This document shows positions 6,826 through 15,830 of a stretch of 34,770 nt of DNA, one piece after another. Source of the DNA: UA16 sp965661575 (GTDB lineage: Bacteria > Bacteroidota > Bacteroidia > Flavobacteriales_D > Sanyastnellaceae); NCBI GenBank assembly GCA_965661575.1, contig CBFIEJ010000022.1:1-34770 (forward strand). The letters are read 5' to 3'. Position numbers and translations under genes: made by a program. Each line of letters begins with the position of its first letter. Within the stretch, counting starts at the first letter, position 1. Under the pieces are notes generated by a model, which was not told where the DNA came from, did not search any database, and saw only the letters and a list, made by a program, of their open reading frames with translations.

Positions 6826-9675
6826 TTGACGCAAACACAATCTTTTCTGGAGCGAACCGCTCAGCTTGTGTTGATGCACAACCGTCCAACAGAATGCTTG
6901 GTCATCGTGCCCAGTTCGCGGGCAGCGCGCAAATTGGAAAGGACCATGGCGGGAATGATGAGTCAGAGCGGGTGGCTCCCACAAGTCAAAACACTCAATG
7001 ACGTGCTCCGAGACAGCACAGGCCTGAGCACCTTGGATCCCCTCGCAGCGCAGGCAGAGTTGTTTTCTTGTTGGCGAGCACTTCAAGAGGTGGGCGATGA
7101 GCATCAATCATCCGCGGAGGCGCGTTCCTTTCAATCCTTCATGCCTTGGGGGAGAATTGCCCTTCGTGATTTCAATGAAATCGATCAACATTTGCTCGAC
7201 GCTTCACGGGTTTTCCAAAACCTCTGCGACATCGAAGGAATTGAGGAATGGAGTTTTGCGGATGAAAAAAAATTAGGCAATGCGCAGCGCTCTTTTCTTG
7301 AGCAATACCTGCAATTGGGCCCCCTTTATGACGCTTTCCAAAAAAGACTATTGGAACACGGACTGGGCTACGCAGGACTGATCGCTCGAAGCGCTGCACA
7401 GCAACAAAGCTCACTCGACTACCCGCATGTTTTTGTCGCAGGGTTGAGTGCTCTCACTCCCGCAGAACGCAAGTTCTTGAGGCAATTCGAATTGAAAAAT
7501 CAGCTGACTTGGTTGTGGGATGGCGACGAAAGCTACGTGCTCCCAGACGAAATCGAAGCTGGGCTATTCATCCGAGAACAAGGAGGATGGGGCACTGGTA
7601 ATGCGCTCAATGCGCTTTCCAATCGGCTTTCAAAATCTCCCCCCACCATCCACAGCGTTGGCTGCAGCAGCACCGTGATGGAATGCCAATACGTGCGCAA
7701 AGTATTGGAGTCCATTCTCCCCGAAGACTGGAGCAAAACAGCCGTAGTGTTGCCCGATGGAGCGCAGCTCCCACTGCTCTTACAGTCGCTGCCTGCCGGA
7801 ATGCAATCTGCCTACAATGTCACCATGGGCCTTTCTTGGAATGACACACCTGCCCACTCATTCTTGCAATGTGTGCGCATCATGGTTCAAAAATCCACTT
7901 CAGCTTGGCACATTTCCGACTTGCAGCAACTCTTCAGTGAGTCCTTGACTCGCCAGGCGCTAAAAGCTGATCTACTCCAAGCAGATGCTTTGAATGTTCT
8001 GCAAGCTGCTGCAAAGCGGAAATGGGTATGGCTCAGTGACGAACGCTTAGATGACCAATCACTTGGGACCGTGGCGCCATTTTGTGCGGCAATTGGTCAG
8101 TTGAGAACATCGGATGCCGGGGAACTGCTTGAAGCTTTGAGCGGATGGTCCCGAGGAGTAGCCGAATCCCTGGAATCCGCTGAAAAACCAGATCCCTGGA
8201 GCAGCGTTGGATGGGAACGCGTCATGCGCGCTGTTGGGCTCATGCTGCGATTCCAAGAAGAGTTCGGGTTGCTGAAAACCGCAAGCGAAGTCTGGAGCAT
8301 TCTATTCTCGAGCCTCTCTACCAGCCGAATCGATCTTCTGGGAGAACCGGAAGAAGGGCTTCAAATCATGGGGCTGATCGAGAGCCGTGCTCTCGACTTT
8401 GAGCGGGTCATCTTGCTCGACTGCAACGAAGGTAATCTCCCAAAAACGAGTGTGCCAGATAGTTTCATCCCTTATGATCTGCGTGCAGTTTGGAAACTCC
8501 CAAACCGTCATCACAAAGAAGCGATCTATGCATACTACACCTATCGGCTTTTCAACCAAGCCAAAGATGTGCATATGGTCTACCGCTCTGAAGACGAATC
8601 CTCTGAGAAAAGTCGGTATCTGCTTCAGGTAGAACGTGCCTTTCGGCCGAATGGAAAAGATTTGCTGCCGTTGAAACAAACAACAGTCTTCGCCCCGCTA
8701 CCCGATCCCCGTCCTGAAGTCGCCCCAATACAATGGGATGATTTCGCGAGCGAGCGACTCGAAGAGTGGGCGCAACGTGGCATCAGCCCTTCAGCTTTGA
8801 ATTCGTTCATGGCGTGCAAACGCAATTTCTATTACCAGTACATTTTAAGACTGAGCGAGCCTCGAGAATTCACCGAAGAAATGAATTCAAGCACTTTCGG
8901 CACCATCGTTCACCAGGTGTTGGAAGACGGATTGAGCGAGATGATCGATAAGCCGATGACCCGTGAACTCTTGCTGCATTTCAAGCAACACATTACGCCT
9001 TACTTGGAAGCTTCTGTTGAAAAGCATTTCAATCGAGAATTGACTTCTTTCGGTGAGAATTACCTTCACCTGACCATCGCGCAAGCCACCTTGGTAAAGC
9101 TCATCGGCACAGAGATGGCCGAATTAGAGAGAGGTCAAGCAAAAATAATCGGTTCACTCGAAGCCAAGCTCGGCCATACCTTTCAAAGTGATCATCCTCA
9201 TTTCCCTGAAGTGAGACTGCACGGAATGGCTGACCGAATTGATGCCGAAAATGGAACTGTCATTGTCACCGATTATAAAACAGGTGCTGTTGAAGCGCGC
9301 GAATTGAAATTGAAAGAACCTTGGACCGATAAACTCGACGATGGCAAATCCGGCAAAGCACTCCAACTTCTGATGTATGCTGCCATCGCGCTAGAAACCA
9401 TAGGCCCCAACGGAAAAGAAAGAACGGATACCGACGATAAAATCGAACACGTTGGAGCCGGCATTCGATCGGGGAAAAATGCCAATGCAGGTCTTCTTCC
9501 ATTGTCCATTGATGGCCAGACACTTGTAACACGACAAGACGCACTGAAACTGTTGCAATGGATTTCTCAAAAACTGACCGAGTTGCATCAAACAGATGCT
9601 GGCCTCATGCATGAAACCGAATCCAAGTATTGTGCGTATTGCACTGTATTGGATCCCTTGCCTGAATATTTTTAA
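6826..9675 (+). CDS. AddB-like PD-(D/E)XK exonuclease/helicase-fold protein
   Basis: A 949-residue protein resembling the Bacteroidota AddB/RecB-like nucleases that process double-strand breaks together with an AddA-type helicase. A helicase-like N-terminal part (LVIVPSSRAARKLER) and a middle segment with LLDCNEGNLPKTSVPDSF precede a C-terminal PD-(D/E)XK nuclease: SPSALNSFMACKRNFYYQY (about 654-672), FGTIVHQVLE (691-700), ADRID (802-806) and TDYKTG (815-820), giving the catalytic Asp/Asp/Lys. AddB nucleases usually carry four cysteines for a 4Fe-4S cluster. Here I see C664, C936 and C939 but no fourth near the C-terminus. No addA gene is in the window. The start is a TTG 11 bp after the TPR stop; the next candidate is an ATG at 6874. 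The TTG keeps more of the expected N-terminal helix. Confidence 0.85.
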   Translation: MTQTQSFLERTAQLVLMHNRPTECLVIVPSSRAARKLERTMAGMMSQSGWLPQVKTLNDVLRDSTGLSTLDPLAAQAELFSCWRALQEVGDEHQSSAEARSFQSFMPWGRIALRDFNEIDQHLLDASRVFQNLCDIEGIEEWSFADEKKLGNAQRSFLEQYLQLGPLYDAFQKRLLEHGLGYAGLIARSAAQQQSSLDYPHVFVAGLSALTPAERKFLRQFELKNQLTWLWDGDESYVLPDEIEAGLFIREQGGWGTGNALNALSNRLSKSPPTIHSVGCSSTVMECQYVRKVLESILPEDWSKTAVVLPDGAQLPLLLQSLPAGMQSAYNVTMGLSWNDTPAHSFLQCVRIMVQKSTSAWHISDLQQLFSESLTRQALKADLLQADALNVLQAAAKRKWVWLSDERLDDQSLGTVAPFCAAIGQLRTSDAGELLEALSGWSRGVAESLESAEKPDPWSSVGWERVMRAVGLMLRFQEEFGLLKTASEVWSILFSSLSTSRIDLLGEPEEGLQIMGLIESRALDFERVILLDCNEGNLPKTSVPDSFIPYDLRAVWKLPNRHHKEAIYAYYTYRLFNQAKDVHMVYRSEDESSEKSRYLLQVERAFRPNGKDLLPLKQTTVFAPLPDPRPEVAPIQWDDFASERLEEWAQRGISPSALNSFMACKRNFYYQYILRLSEPREFTEEMNSSTFGTIVHQVLEDGLSEMIDKPMTRELLLHFKQHITPYLEASVEKHFNRELTSFGENYLHLTIAQATLVKLIGTEMAELERGQAKIIGSLEAKLGHTFQSDHPHFPEVRLHGMADRIDAENGTVIVTDYKTGAVEARELKLKEPWTDKLDDGKSGKALQLLMYAAIALETIGPNGKERTDTDDKIEHVGAGIRSGKNANAGLLPLSIDGQTLVTRQDALKLLQWISQKLTELHQTDAGLMHETESKYCAYCTVLDPLPEYF

Positions 9676-9681
9676 ACTTCC

Positions 9682-11160
9682 ATGAGCGTAATCGCAAAAC
9701 AATCCGGATTGGCGTCCATTGCATTGGGCATTGGCTTGCTGCTCGGCGCGGCCAATACGATGTTCGTGTTGCCGCGAGCGTTCGAAGGGCATGAGGCTGT
9801 GTGGGGATTACTGCGCATCATGACATCATGGGGGCTCATTTGCTCATCAGTCGCAACACTTGGAGCCCCAGCAGCGATTGTCCGTTTTCTAAGCCGCTAT
9901 CCTGAGACGGATCGCGGGAAACATCTCAAAGCGATTCTCCTGATTGCAGGCACAGGCATCAGTTTGTGCCTCATGATCATATCCATTTGGGGCGGAGATT
10001 GGATTGGAAATATGGACGCCAAAAATGCAGATTTACTGAAGGACAATGTCGGCGGGTTCATCATGATCATCACGATCATGAGCTTGATGGCCATTTTTCG
10101 TGCATTGCTCACTTTGCAACTGAAGACAGGGATTATTTCGTGGGTGGATGAAATTTGGCAAAAAGGAAGTTACCTCATCCTAGGGGGTGCACTTTTAATG
10201 GGCTATCTCCCACTGGAGTCCTTCGTTCCCGCCTACATCATTTCGTGGTTCATCTCACTCTTGTTGCTTCTGCTTCCAACACTCGGTGCTTGGCCGAGCT
10301 TGAATGAGCCCGTTGCTTGGTCTCAAATGCGTCCGCTTGCGGACTTTAGTCTGTTCAGTCTTCTCGCGGGAGGAGCATCAATCATTGCCAATCAACTGGA
10401 CTATATCATGATCGGAATGTACCTCGGTCTCGAAGAAGTCCCTGTCTACACCATGGGCTTTTTCATTGGTTCTGTCGTCGGAATGCCGACGCGTGCAACG
10501 CAAAAAATAGTAAGCGGGATTGTCGCCGTCAAAATTCACAACAGTTCCGCCGACGAGATGGGGAGGCTGAGTCAAAACACCGCGCGTGTAAACGTACTGC
10601 TAATGGCTAGTCTTCTTGCCGGGATTTGGGCTGGGTTTGAACCCTTTCAATTGTTGCTGCCTGAGAAATTCCGAGGACTTGAAATGGTTTTCATCTGCAT
10701 CGCATTGTCCAAGGTAGTAATAGGGCTGAACGTTAGCAACAACTCGCACCTCGGATACAGTGAACACTATCGGCTGTTGTTGCCCATCAATTTGGGACTC
10801 GTCTTATTTACCGTTGCCTCCAATTATTTGTTTCTCGTCGTTTTCAAAATGGGAATCGCCGGCGCCGCCCTTGCCACACTTTGCACAGTGCTTTGGAACA
10901 ATGTTTGGCGCCTCATGATCGTGTGGAGAAAATTCAGAGTTCAACCCTTCACCTGGCCCATATTACCCATCACTTTGATTGCGTTGACCTCGGCATGGGC
11001 CTTTCACTGGGAAGCGGGAACACTTGGTGCCCATCCACTTGTCGAAGCCTTCGCATTCGGTGCGCTCGGGACAGGAACCTGTTTCGGCTCATGTTACCTT
11101 CTCGGCTTCTTTCCCGAATTGCGAAAAGCCATCAGACATCGCTTGCCTTGGTGGCCTTGA
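9682..11160 (+). CDS. Polysaccharide/lipid-linked oligosaccharide flippase (Wzx/MOP superfamily)
   Basis: A 492-residue integral membrane protein with about 12-14 hydrophobic segments and polar loops, in the pattern of MOP-superfamily polysaccharide exporters (MSVIAKQSGLASIALGIGLL at the N-terminus, LLAGGASIIANQLDYIMIG in the middle, and GIAGAALATLCTVLWNN late). By family it would flip undecaprenyl-linked sugar units across the inner membrane. The substrate is unknown, and no glycosyltransferases are adjacent. The ATG lies 6 bp after the nuclease stop codon, so it is probably co-transcribed with the TPR and nuclease genes despite having no obvious functional link. It converges on the DUF2147 gene with only 8 bp between stops. 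Confidence 0.85.
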   Translation: MSVIAKQSGLASIALGIGLLLGAANTMFVLPRAFEGHEAVWGLLRIMTSWGLICSSVATLGAPAAIVRFLSRYPETDRGKHLKAILLIAGTGISLCLMIISIWGGDWIGNMDAKNADLLKDNVGGFIMIITIMSLMAIFRALLTLQLKTGIISWVDEIWQKGSYLILGGALLMGYLPLESFVPAYIISWFISLLLLLLPTLGAWPSLNEPVAWSQMRPLADFSLFSLLAGGASIIANQLDYIMIGMYLGLEEVPVYTMGFFIGSVVGMPTRATQKIVSGIVAVKIHNSSADEMGRLSQNTARVNVLLMASLLAGIWAGFEPFQLLLPEKFRGLEMVFICIALSKVVIGLNVSNNSHLGYSEHYRLLLPINLGLVLFTVASNYLFLVVFKMGIAGAALATLCTVLWNNVWRLMIVWRKFRVQPFTWPILPITLIALTSAWAFHWEAGTLGAHPLVEAFAFGALGTGTCFGSCYLLGFFPELRKAIRHRLPWWP

Positions 11161-11168
11161 TCGAATGC

Positions 11169-11615
11169 TCAGCTGTCTGCTCGCAACCATTTCTGGGTGC
11201 GAAACAAAAAGTAGATGTAGCCTCGGACCATCAAAACGTCTGAATCGTCTTCATCCAGCCACATTTCACAGTCGTAAATCTTACCATTCTTGGGATCACA
11301 GATGGTTCCGTCTTCCCATTCCAGATCGTCTCCATTCTGGACCATGTTCCGGACGATTTGCATCCCCAATGCAGGCTGATCCTTCCGATCATCGTCACAG
11401 TCCGAACAAATCGGATGTTGGTCTTCTTCGGGTAAACGAAAGAGTTCAACAACTGTTCCAAACAATTCGCCATTCTCTTCACTGATGTCAACGATGCTCT
11501 TGATCCGACCCGTTTCATCATCAATCGTTTTCCATTTTCCCAACACAGAGCTGGCATCTTGAGCAACGCTGGTGAAGCTAAAAGCAACAGCAACAAGGAG
11601 AGAGAAGTATTTCAT
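11169..11615 (-). CDS. DUF2147 domain-containing secreted protein
   Basis: A 148-residue protein with a signal peptide (MKYFSLLVAVAFSFTSVA|Q) and the DUF2147 pattern: GKWKTIDDETGRIKSIVDI, LFGTVVELF, CSDCDDDRKDQPALGM, DPKNGKIYDCEMWL, VRGYIYFLFRTQKW. The four or so cysteines match those of the family and could form disulfides in the periplasm. The function is not known; some relatives bind or sense small molecules at the surface. The ATG overlaps the upstream membrane-protein stop by 4 bp (ATGA), indicating translational coupling as the last gene of the nadC operon. Confidence 0.9.
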   Translation of the reverse strand: MKYFSLLVAVAFSFTSVAQDASSVLGKWKTIDDETGRIKSIVDISEENGELFGTVVELFRLPEEDQHPICSDCDDDRKDQPALGMQIVRNMVQNGDDLEWEDGTICDPKNGKIYDCEMWLDEDDSDVLMVRGYIYFLFRTQKWLRADS

Positions 11616-12577
11616 GAGGTAATTTTTTCTAGGTTTTCAGCGTCTCGCTGGACCCGGTGGACCGCAGCATTCAATTCGAAACCCAATAATAAAATGGAAC
11701 TGTTAGAATTCAACCATAAAAGTGTAATCATCAGTGTTCCCAGCGACCCATACAGTGTATTGTATGAGGCAAATTGACCAATGAACCACGAAAATGCAAA
11801 CGTCACAATGATGAGCAGCACGGTTGCTGCAGTGGCACCGATGGAAAACCACTCCCAACGTTTCTTGATGCGATTACCGGCATTGTACAGAATGGCAACC
11901 GTTGCATACATCAGCGCAAAGGACAAAGTCCAGCGAGCCATCATAAGCAAAGGAATATCATCGGTATTTAGGAGGTTTTTAGCTTCTGCCCATTGAACCA
12001 AGTCCCCTGCAAAACCAATGAGAAAAACAGCCACTCCCAACAAAACGGACAAGAGCAGCATCAATCCCACCGAAAGCAATCGAAAAAGCAACCAATTCGG
12101 CTTACCGGGAACGTGAGGGCTTTCGCCAAATCCCATAAGGATGGAATTCACACTGTTCGATGCATAGTAAACCAACAATACCACACCGACGGACAACAAG
12201 GTTCCTTGCCGTTGATCAATCAAATCAGTAACTGTTTGTTCAAACAAATCAATGGCCTGTTTCGGAAAGAAATATTCCAAACTGATCAACACTTCCTCTG
12301 TTTCCAATGGTGTGAATGGAACAATGCTCAACAACAGTAGCATGGCTGGAAAAAATGCAACAAACAGGCGGAAACTAATGGCAGCCGCGCGCGTGGCGAC
12401 CGAACCGTTGACCAGCCCCAGAACAAAAAAACGAAAGACGTCGTACACGTTCATATCCTGGTCTTGCCACGGCCTCAGTCGTCGCAAAAACTGACGCAAG
12501 CGGTCGAAGCCCTTGTGTTCTTGAAGCCATTTGAACAACGGTCCGTCTGGGACGGGAGGTGGAGGCAAATGACTCAT
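11612..12577 (-). CDS. YihY/BrkB family inner-membrane protein
   Basis: A 321-residue protein with six predicted membrane segments and the YihY core: ATRAAAISFRLFVAFFPAML after the first cytoplasmic stretch, VLLVYYASNSVNSIL, a long LLFRLLSVGLMLLLSVLLG helix, and ASYNTLYGSLGTLMITLLWL near the end. The family was once called ribonuclease BN by mistake; its members are membrane proteins of uncertain, probably transport-related function. The start ATG overlaps the nadC stop by 4 bp and the stop overlaps the DUF2147 start by 4 bp, so all three genes form a coupled operon. The N-terminal PPPPVPDG stretch is a soluble cytoplasmic tail. Confidence 0.92.
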   Translation of the reverse strand: MSHLPPPPVPDGPLFKWLQEHKGFDRLRQFLRRLRPWQDQDMNVYDVFRFFVLGLVNGSVATRAAAISFRLFVAFFPAMLLLLSIVPFTPLETEEVLISLEYFFPKQAIDLFEQTVTDLIDQRQGTLLSVGVVLLVYYASNSVNSILMGFGESPHVPGKPNWLLFRLLSVGLMLLLSVLLGVAVFLIGFAGDLVQWAEAKNLLNTDDIPLLMMARWTLSFALMYATVAILYNAGNRIKKRWEWFSIGATAATVLLIIVTFAFSWFIGQFASYNTLYGSLGTLMITLLWLNSNSSILLLGFELNAAVHRVQRDAENLEKITS

Positions 12578-13458
12578 GGAAGAGCGTCCGTTGATTTGAG
12601 GCTGAAATCCATGCCTTTGACGCTATGTGTCAACCAACCCATGGACACATAATCAACTCCTGTTTCGGCATACAAACGCGCGTTTGATGGAGTAATGCCT
12701 CCTGAAGCCTCAAGATCAATCTGGCCTCCCCACCGATCGACCTGCGCCTTCACTTCAGCAGGACTGTGGTTGTCAAGCAACAAACGATCGATCAATGGCA
12801 CACCCGATGGCTTCAGCAGCGTCGCTTGCATGCGCATGGCTTCGGACGCCTCAGCGGCATCCCGAACCTCAATCTCCACTGGTAAATCCCTGCCCAACTT
12901 CTGAAGGTATCCAGAAACGCGATTCAAGACAGATTCAACTGATCCCGCGTAATCCACGTGGTTGTCCTTGATCAAAATCATATCATACAAACCCATGCGA
13001 TGATTTGTGCCACCGCCCAAGCGTACGGCCCATTTTTCAAATGCTCGGAGCCCCGGTGTTGTTTTCCGCGTATCCAAGACGGCACATTTGGTGCCTTCAA
13101 AGGAATCCATCACGTCGGCTGTTCGAGAGGCGATTCCGCTCATGCGCTGAATAAAATTCAAGGCCAAACGCTCTCCTTCCAAGATTCGCCTCGCATCGCC
13201 CGCGATGCGGAACACTGCCTGACCATGTGTCACACGATCACCGTCCTGACAAAGCCTTTCGGTGACAAGATCAGGAGACACCCGACGGAACACTTCGGAA
13301 GCAACCTCAAGACCAGCAACCACTCCGTCTTCTTTGGCCAAAATCCAGCCCTCGCGCTGCAACTCCTCCGGCAAGGACGAAGCAGAAGTATGGTCACATT
13401 CCCCCAAATCCTCTTTCAAGGAATAATCAATCATTTCCAACATCTCTGGCGTAAGCAT
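12574..13458 (-). CDS. nadC: Quinolinate phosphoribosyltransferase (nicotinate-nucleotide pyrophosphorylase, carboxylating)
   Basis: Converts quinolinate and PRPP to nicotinate mononucleotide, CO2 and pyrophosphate in de novo NAD synthesis. Motifs in order are YSLKEDLGECDHTS, AKEDGVVAGL, LNFIQRMSGIA, LDTRKTTPGLRAFEKWAV, GGGTNHRMGLYDMILIKDNH, LLLDNH and LEASGGIT, covering the substrate-binding arginines, lysines and histidines of the family. ATGs at 13485 and 13515 would lengthen the N-terminus. I chose 13458 because it gives 294 residues, the normal family length, and because a -7-like box sits 4 nt upstream. First gene of an operon with the YihY and DUF2147 genes. The NAD link recurs 4 kb away in pnuC and the ribosylnicotinamide kinase. 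Confidence 0.95.
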   Translation of the reverse strand: MLTPEMLEMIDYSLKEDLGECDHTSASSLPEELQREGWILAKEDGVVAGLEVASEVFRRVSPDLVTERLCQDGDRVTHGQAVFRIAGDARRILEGERLALNFIQRMSGIASRTADVMDSFEGTKCAVLDTRKTTPGLRAFEKWAVRLGGGTNHRMGLYDMILIKDNHVDYAGSVESVLNRVSGYLQKLGRDLPVEIEVRDAAEASEAMRMQATLLKPSGVPLIDRLLLDNHSPAEVKAQVDRWGGQIDLEASGGITPSNARLYAETGVDYVSMGWLTHSVKGMDFSLKSTDALP

Positions 13459-13462
13459 GCCA

Positions 13463-13470
13463 CGAAGATA
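13463..13470 (-). promoter_or_regulatory. Candidate -7 box (TATCTTCG) abutting the nadC start
   Basis: One mismatch to TAnnTTTG, placed 4 nt before the ATG at 13458. An identical octamer lies 5 nt before the start at 31457. No -33 TTG was seen at the expected distance. Confidence 0.35.
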
Positions 13471-13516
13471 AACGCGAGTGAGCATTGTTCGTGAGCACTG
13501 AAACAAACTCATCAAC

Positions 13517-13524
13517 TACCTTTG
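13517..13524 (+). promoter_or_regulatory. Candidate -7 box (TACCTTTG) abutting the rlmH start
   Basis: Exact match to the Bacteroidota TAnnTTTG -7 element, 4 nt before the ATG at 13529. Transcription would be expected to start at or next to the start codon. The nearest TTG upstream is too far (29 nt) to be a normal -33 element. Confidence 0.5.
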
Positions 13525-13528
13525 TTGA

Positions 13529-14005
13529 ATGCAAATGACCTTGGTAGCCTTGGGAAAAACACAAGCAAAGTGGATTGCTGAAGGCATCGCGATATACGAG
13601 CAAAGACTCCGGCACTATGGAAAATTCAATTTTATAGAAACGCCAGATATCAAGCTGAAACAAGCCAAAGCAGATTCTAGTCAAGTGATGAAAGCAGAGG
13701 CGGCTGTATTGGCCAAGTTACTGCCCGGTGTGGACCACCTCATTCTGCTCGATGAACGTGGGAAAAGCCGGACATCGATGCAAGGTGCTGAGCATCTCAG
13801 GAAACTTCAGAATCGCGGACTCAAGCATGTGATGTGGGTCATTGGTGGACCTTACGGATTTGACGAAAGCATCCGTTCAAAAGCCCATGAATTTTGGAGT
13901 CTCAGCCCCCTGACTTTCTCTCACCAAATGATTCGGCCATTTGCACTTGAACAAATTTATCGTGCCCATACCATCTTGAAAGGCGAACCCTATCACCACG
14001 AATGA
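13529..14005 (+). CDS. rlmH: 23S rRNA (pseudouridine1915-N3)-methyltransferase RlmH
   Basis: SPOUT-class methyltransferase that methylates pseudouridine 1915 in helix 69 of 23S rRNA on the assembled ribosome, using S-adenosylmethionine. The 158 residues match the normal RlmH length. Signatures include VALGKTQAKWIAEGIAIYE, LLDERGKSRTS, VIGGPYGFD (knot, SAM binding), SLSPLTFSHQMIR and the invariant C-terminal RAHTILKGEPYHHE. The ATG at 13529 aligns with the family N-terminus; a second ATG at 13535 would be nearly equivalent. It is monocistronic and convergent with atpC through a shared hairpin. Confidence 0.97.
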   Translation: MQMTLVALGKTQAKWIAEGIAIYEQRLRHYGKFNFIETPDIKLKQAKADSSQVMKAEAAVLAKLLPGVDHLILLDERGKSRTSMQGAEHLRKLQNRGLKHVMWVIGGPYGFDESIRSKAHEFWSLSPLTFSHQMIRPFALEQIYRAHTILKGEPYHHE

Positions 14006-14032
14006 AAAAGCCCGGCTCAAGGCCAGGCTTTT
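14006..14032. terminator. Bidirectional hairpin terminator between rlmH and atpC
   Basis: AAAAGCC (14006-14012) pairs with GGCTTTT (14026-14032); the stem continues with GGC/GCC after one mismatch around a TCAAG loop. A-tract and T-tract on opposite flanks give a U-tail in both directions. It begins directly after the rlmH stop and lies 24 bp from the atpC stop. Confidence 0.85.
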
Positions 14033-14055
14033 CTCAAATTTAATTTGCGTTATGT

Positions 14056-14289
14056 TCAGGCTGCGAGCACCGTCACCACATTGTTCAAGACCTCTACGGT
14101 CCCTCCCTTAACAGCAAACGTCTCCTCGCCTTTGCTCGTGCGAACAAGGACCTCTCCGGATTGCAAGGTGGTGATCAATGCAGCATGTCGCTCCATGATG
14201 CCCATGCTACCGTCTGATCCTGGCAATCCGACATATACAGCGTCTCCACTGAACAGCGTTTCGTCGGGGGTGAGAATGTGTACCGTCAT
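14056..14289 (-). CDS. atpC: F1Fo ATP synthase epsilon subunit (short form)
   Basis: A 77-residue protein matching only the N-terminal beta-sandwich of epsilon: MTVHILTPDETLFSGDA, VGLPGSDGSMGIMERHAALI, LQSGEVLVRT and FAVKGGTVEVLNNVVTVLA. The helical C-terminal domain, which inhibits ATP hydrolysis in E. coli-type epsilon (about 135 residues), is absent. Short epsilon subunits are common in Bacteroidota, so this looks native and not truncated by mutation. It joins gamma to the c-ring in the F1 stalk. The start lies 10 bp after the atpD stop, in the same operon. Confidence 0.95.
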   Translation of the reverse strand: MTVHILTPDETLFSGDAVYVGLPGSDGSMGIMERHAALITTLQSGEVLVRTSKGEETFAVKGGTVEVLNNVVTVLAA

Positions 14290-14299
14290 TTCAATGGGT

Positions 14300-15799
14300 T
14301 CAGGCTTCCGCCATCATTTTTTCTCCAGCTTCAATCACCTCTTCAATGGTTCCTTTCAAATTGAACGCGGCCTCCGGCAAGTGATCCAACTCGCCACTCA
14401 GGATGCGCTTGAAACCCTTGATGGTGTCTTCAATGGAGACCAAAGAACCTTGAATTCCCGTAAACTGTTCAGCTACGTGGAAGGGCTGAGAAAGGAAACG
14501 GCTGATTCGGCGAGCACGGTAAACCGTTTGCTTGTCTTCCTCAGACAGTTCGTCCATACCCAAAATCGCAATGATGTCTTGCAATTCCTTGTATCGCTGA
14601 AGGGTTTCCTTGACGTCTTGAGCGCACTTGTAGTGCTCCTCGCCAACGATGTCTGGAGTCAAAATCCGTGATGTTGAATCGAGAGGGTCAACCGCAGGGT
14701 AAATGCCCAATGAGGCAATCTTTCGAGACAATACTGTCGTGGCATCCAAGTGAGCAAAAGTCGTAGCCGGTGCCGGATCGGTCAAGTCATCCGCTGGAAC
14801 GTATACCGCCTGAACGGAAGTAATCGAGCCACGCTTTGTAGACGTGATGCGCTCTTGCATCGCTCCCATTTCCGTCGCCAGTGTTGGCTGGTACCCTACC
14901 GCTGATGGCATTCGACCTAACAGGGCCGAAACCTCCGAACCAGCTTGCGTGAAGCGGAAAATGTTATCGATGAAAAACAGGATGTCACGTCCGCCAGACT
15001 CTTCGTCTCCATCGCGGAAGTACTCCGCTACGGTCAACCCCGACAAAGCAACACGTGCACGTGCCCCAGGAGGCTCGTTCATTTGGCCGAAAACCAAAGT
15101 CGCTTGAGATGTGGCGAGCTCCTTGGTATCGACCTTCGAAAGGTCCCATCCACCGGCTTCCATGCTCTCTTCAAATTCTTTTCCGTACTTGATTACGCCG
15201 GATTCAATCATCTCACGCAACAAGTCGTTTCCTTCACGTGTTCGCTCTCCAACACCTGCAAAGACCGAGATTCCCTCGTAGCCCTTTGCAATGTTGTTGA
15301 TCAATTCCATGATCAAAACAGTCTTACCCACTCCAGCTCCTCCAAACAATCCAATCTTTCCACCTTTTGCATAGGGTTCAATCAAATCAATGACCTTAAT
15401 GCCCGTGAAAAGAACCTCCGTTGCGGTCGACAAATCTTCAAACCTGGGAGCATCTTGGTGGATTTCACGACCATTTTCGATGTCAGTGATTCCACCAATG
15501 CCGTCAATGGCTTCACCAACAACATTGAAAAGTCGTCCTTTAATCTGCTCTCCAACTGGCATCGTGATGCCTTTACCGTCGGCTGAAACCGCCATTCCGC
15601 GGGATAATCCTTCCGTTGAATCCATGGAGATGGCACGCACTGTGTCTTCTCCGATGTGTTTTTGAGTTTCAAGAATCAAATCTCCGCCTTCACGTTCAAT
15701 GCGCAAGGCATCGAGAATTTTTGGAAGGGGAACACCTGCTGGGAAACTTACGTCGACTACTGGGCCGATGATTTGTGAGATGGTGCCTTTTTGGGACAT
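14300..15799 (-). CDS. atpD: F1Fo ATP synthase beta subunit (catalytic)
   Basis: Catalytic nucleotide-binding subunit of the F1 head, 499 residues. Visible features are the N-terminal crown (MSQKGTISQIIGPVVDVSFP), Walker A GGAGVGKT (about 153-160), VGERTREGNDL (catalytic Glu/Arg region), the Walker B-like DILFFIDNIFRFTQAGSE, LGRMPSAVGYQPTLATEMG and the DELSEEDK lever. I chose the ATG at 15799, which fits the conserved N-terminus; the frame upstream to 15841 reads through the promoter. Only atpD and atpC are present here. In many Bacteroidota these two genes are separated from the main atp cluster, so the absence of the others is expected. Confidence 0.98.
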   Translation of the reverse strand: MSQKGTISQIIGPVVDVSFPAGVPLPKILDALRIEREGGDLILETQKHIGEDTVRAISMDSTEGLSRGMAVSADGKGITMPVGEQIKGRLFNVVGEAIDGIGGITDIENGREIHQDAPRFEDLSTATEVLFTGIKVIDLIEPYAKGGKIGLFGGAGVGKTVLIMELINNIAKGYEGISVFAGVGERTREGNDLLREMIESGVIKYGKEFEESMEAGGWDLSKVDTKELATSQATLVFGQMNEPPGARARVALSGLTVAEYFRDGDEESGGRDILFFIDNIFRFTQAGSEVSALLGRMPSAVGYQPTLATEMGAMQERITSTKRGSITSVQAVYVPADDLTDPAPATTFAHLDATTVLSRKIASLGIYPAVDPLDSTSRILTPDIVGEEHYKCAQDVKETLQRYKELQDIIAILGMDELSEEDKQTVYRARRISRFLSQPFHVAEQFTGIQGSLVSIEDTIKGFKRILSGELDHLPEAAFNLKGTIEEVIEAGEKMMAEA

Positions 15800-15830
15800 G
15801 AGCAATTGAGTGAGTGAAATAATTTCGGTG

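Noticed and set aside
6826..11160. Possible defence island built around the AddB-like nuclease
   Set aside because: The neighbours are a TPR protein and a flippase. There is no toxin, methylase, nucleotide cyclase or other defence-type gene, and the nuclease family is a normal recombination-repair component.
14056..14289. atpC as a truncated pseudogene
   Set aside because: The short form ends cleanly after the beta-sandwich domain and short epsilon subunits are usual in Bacteroidota.
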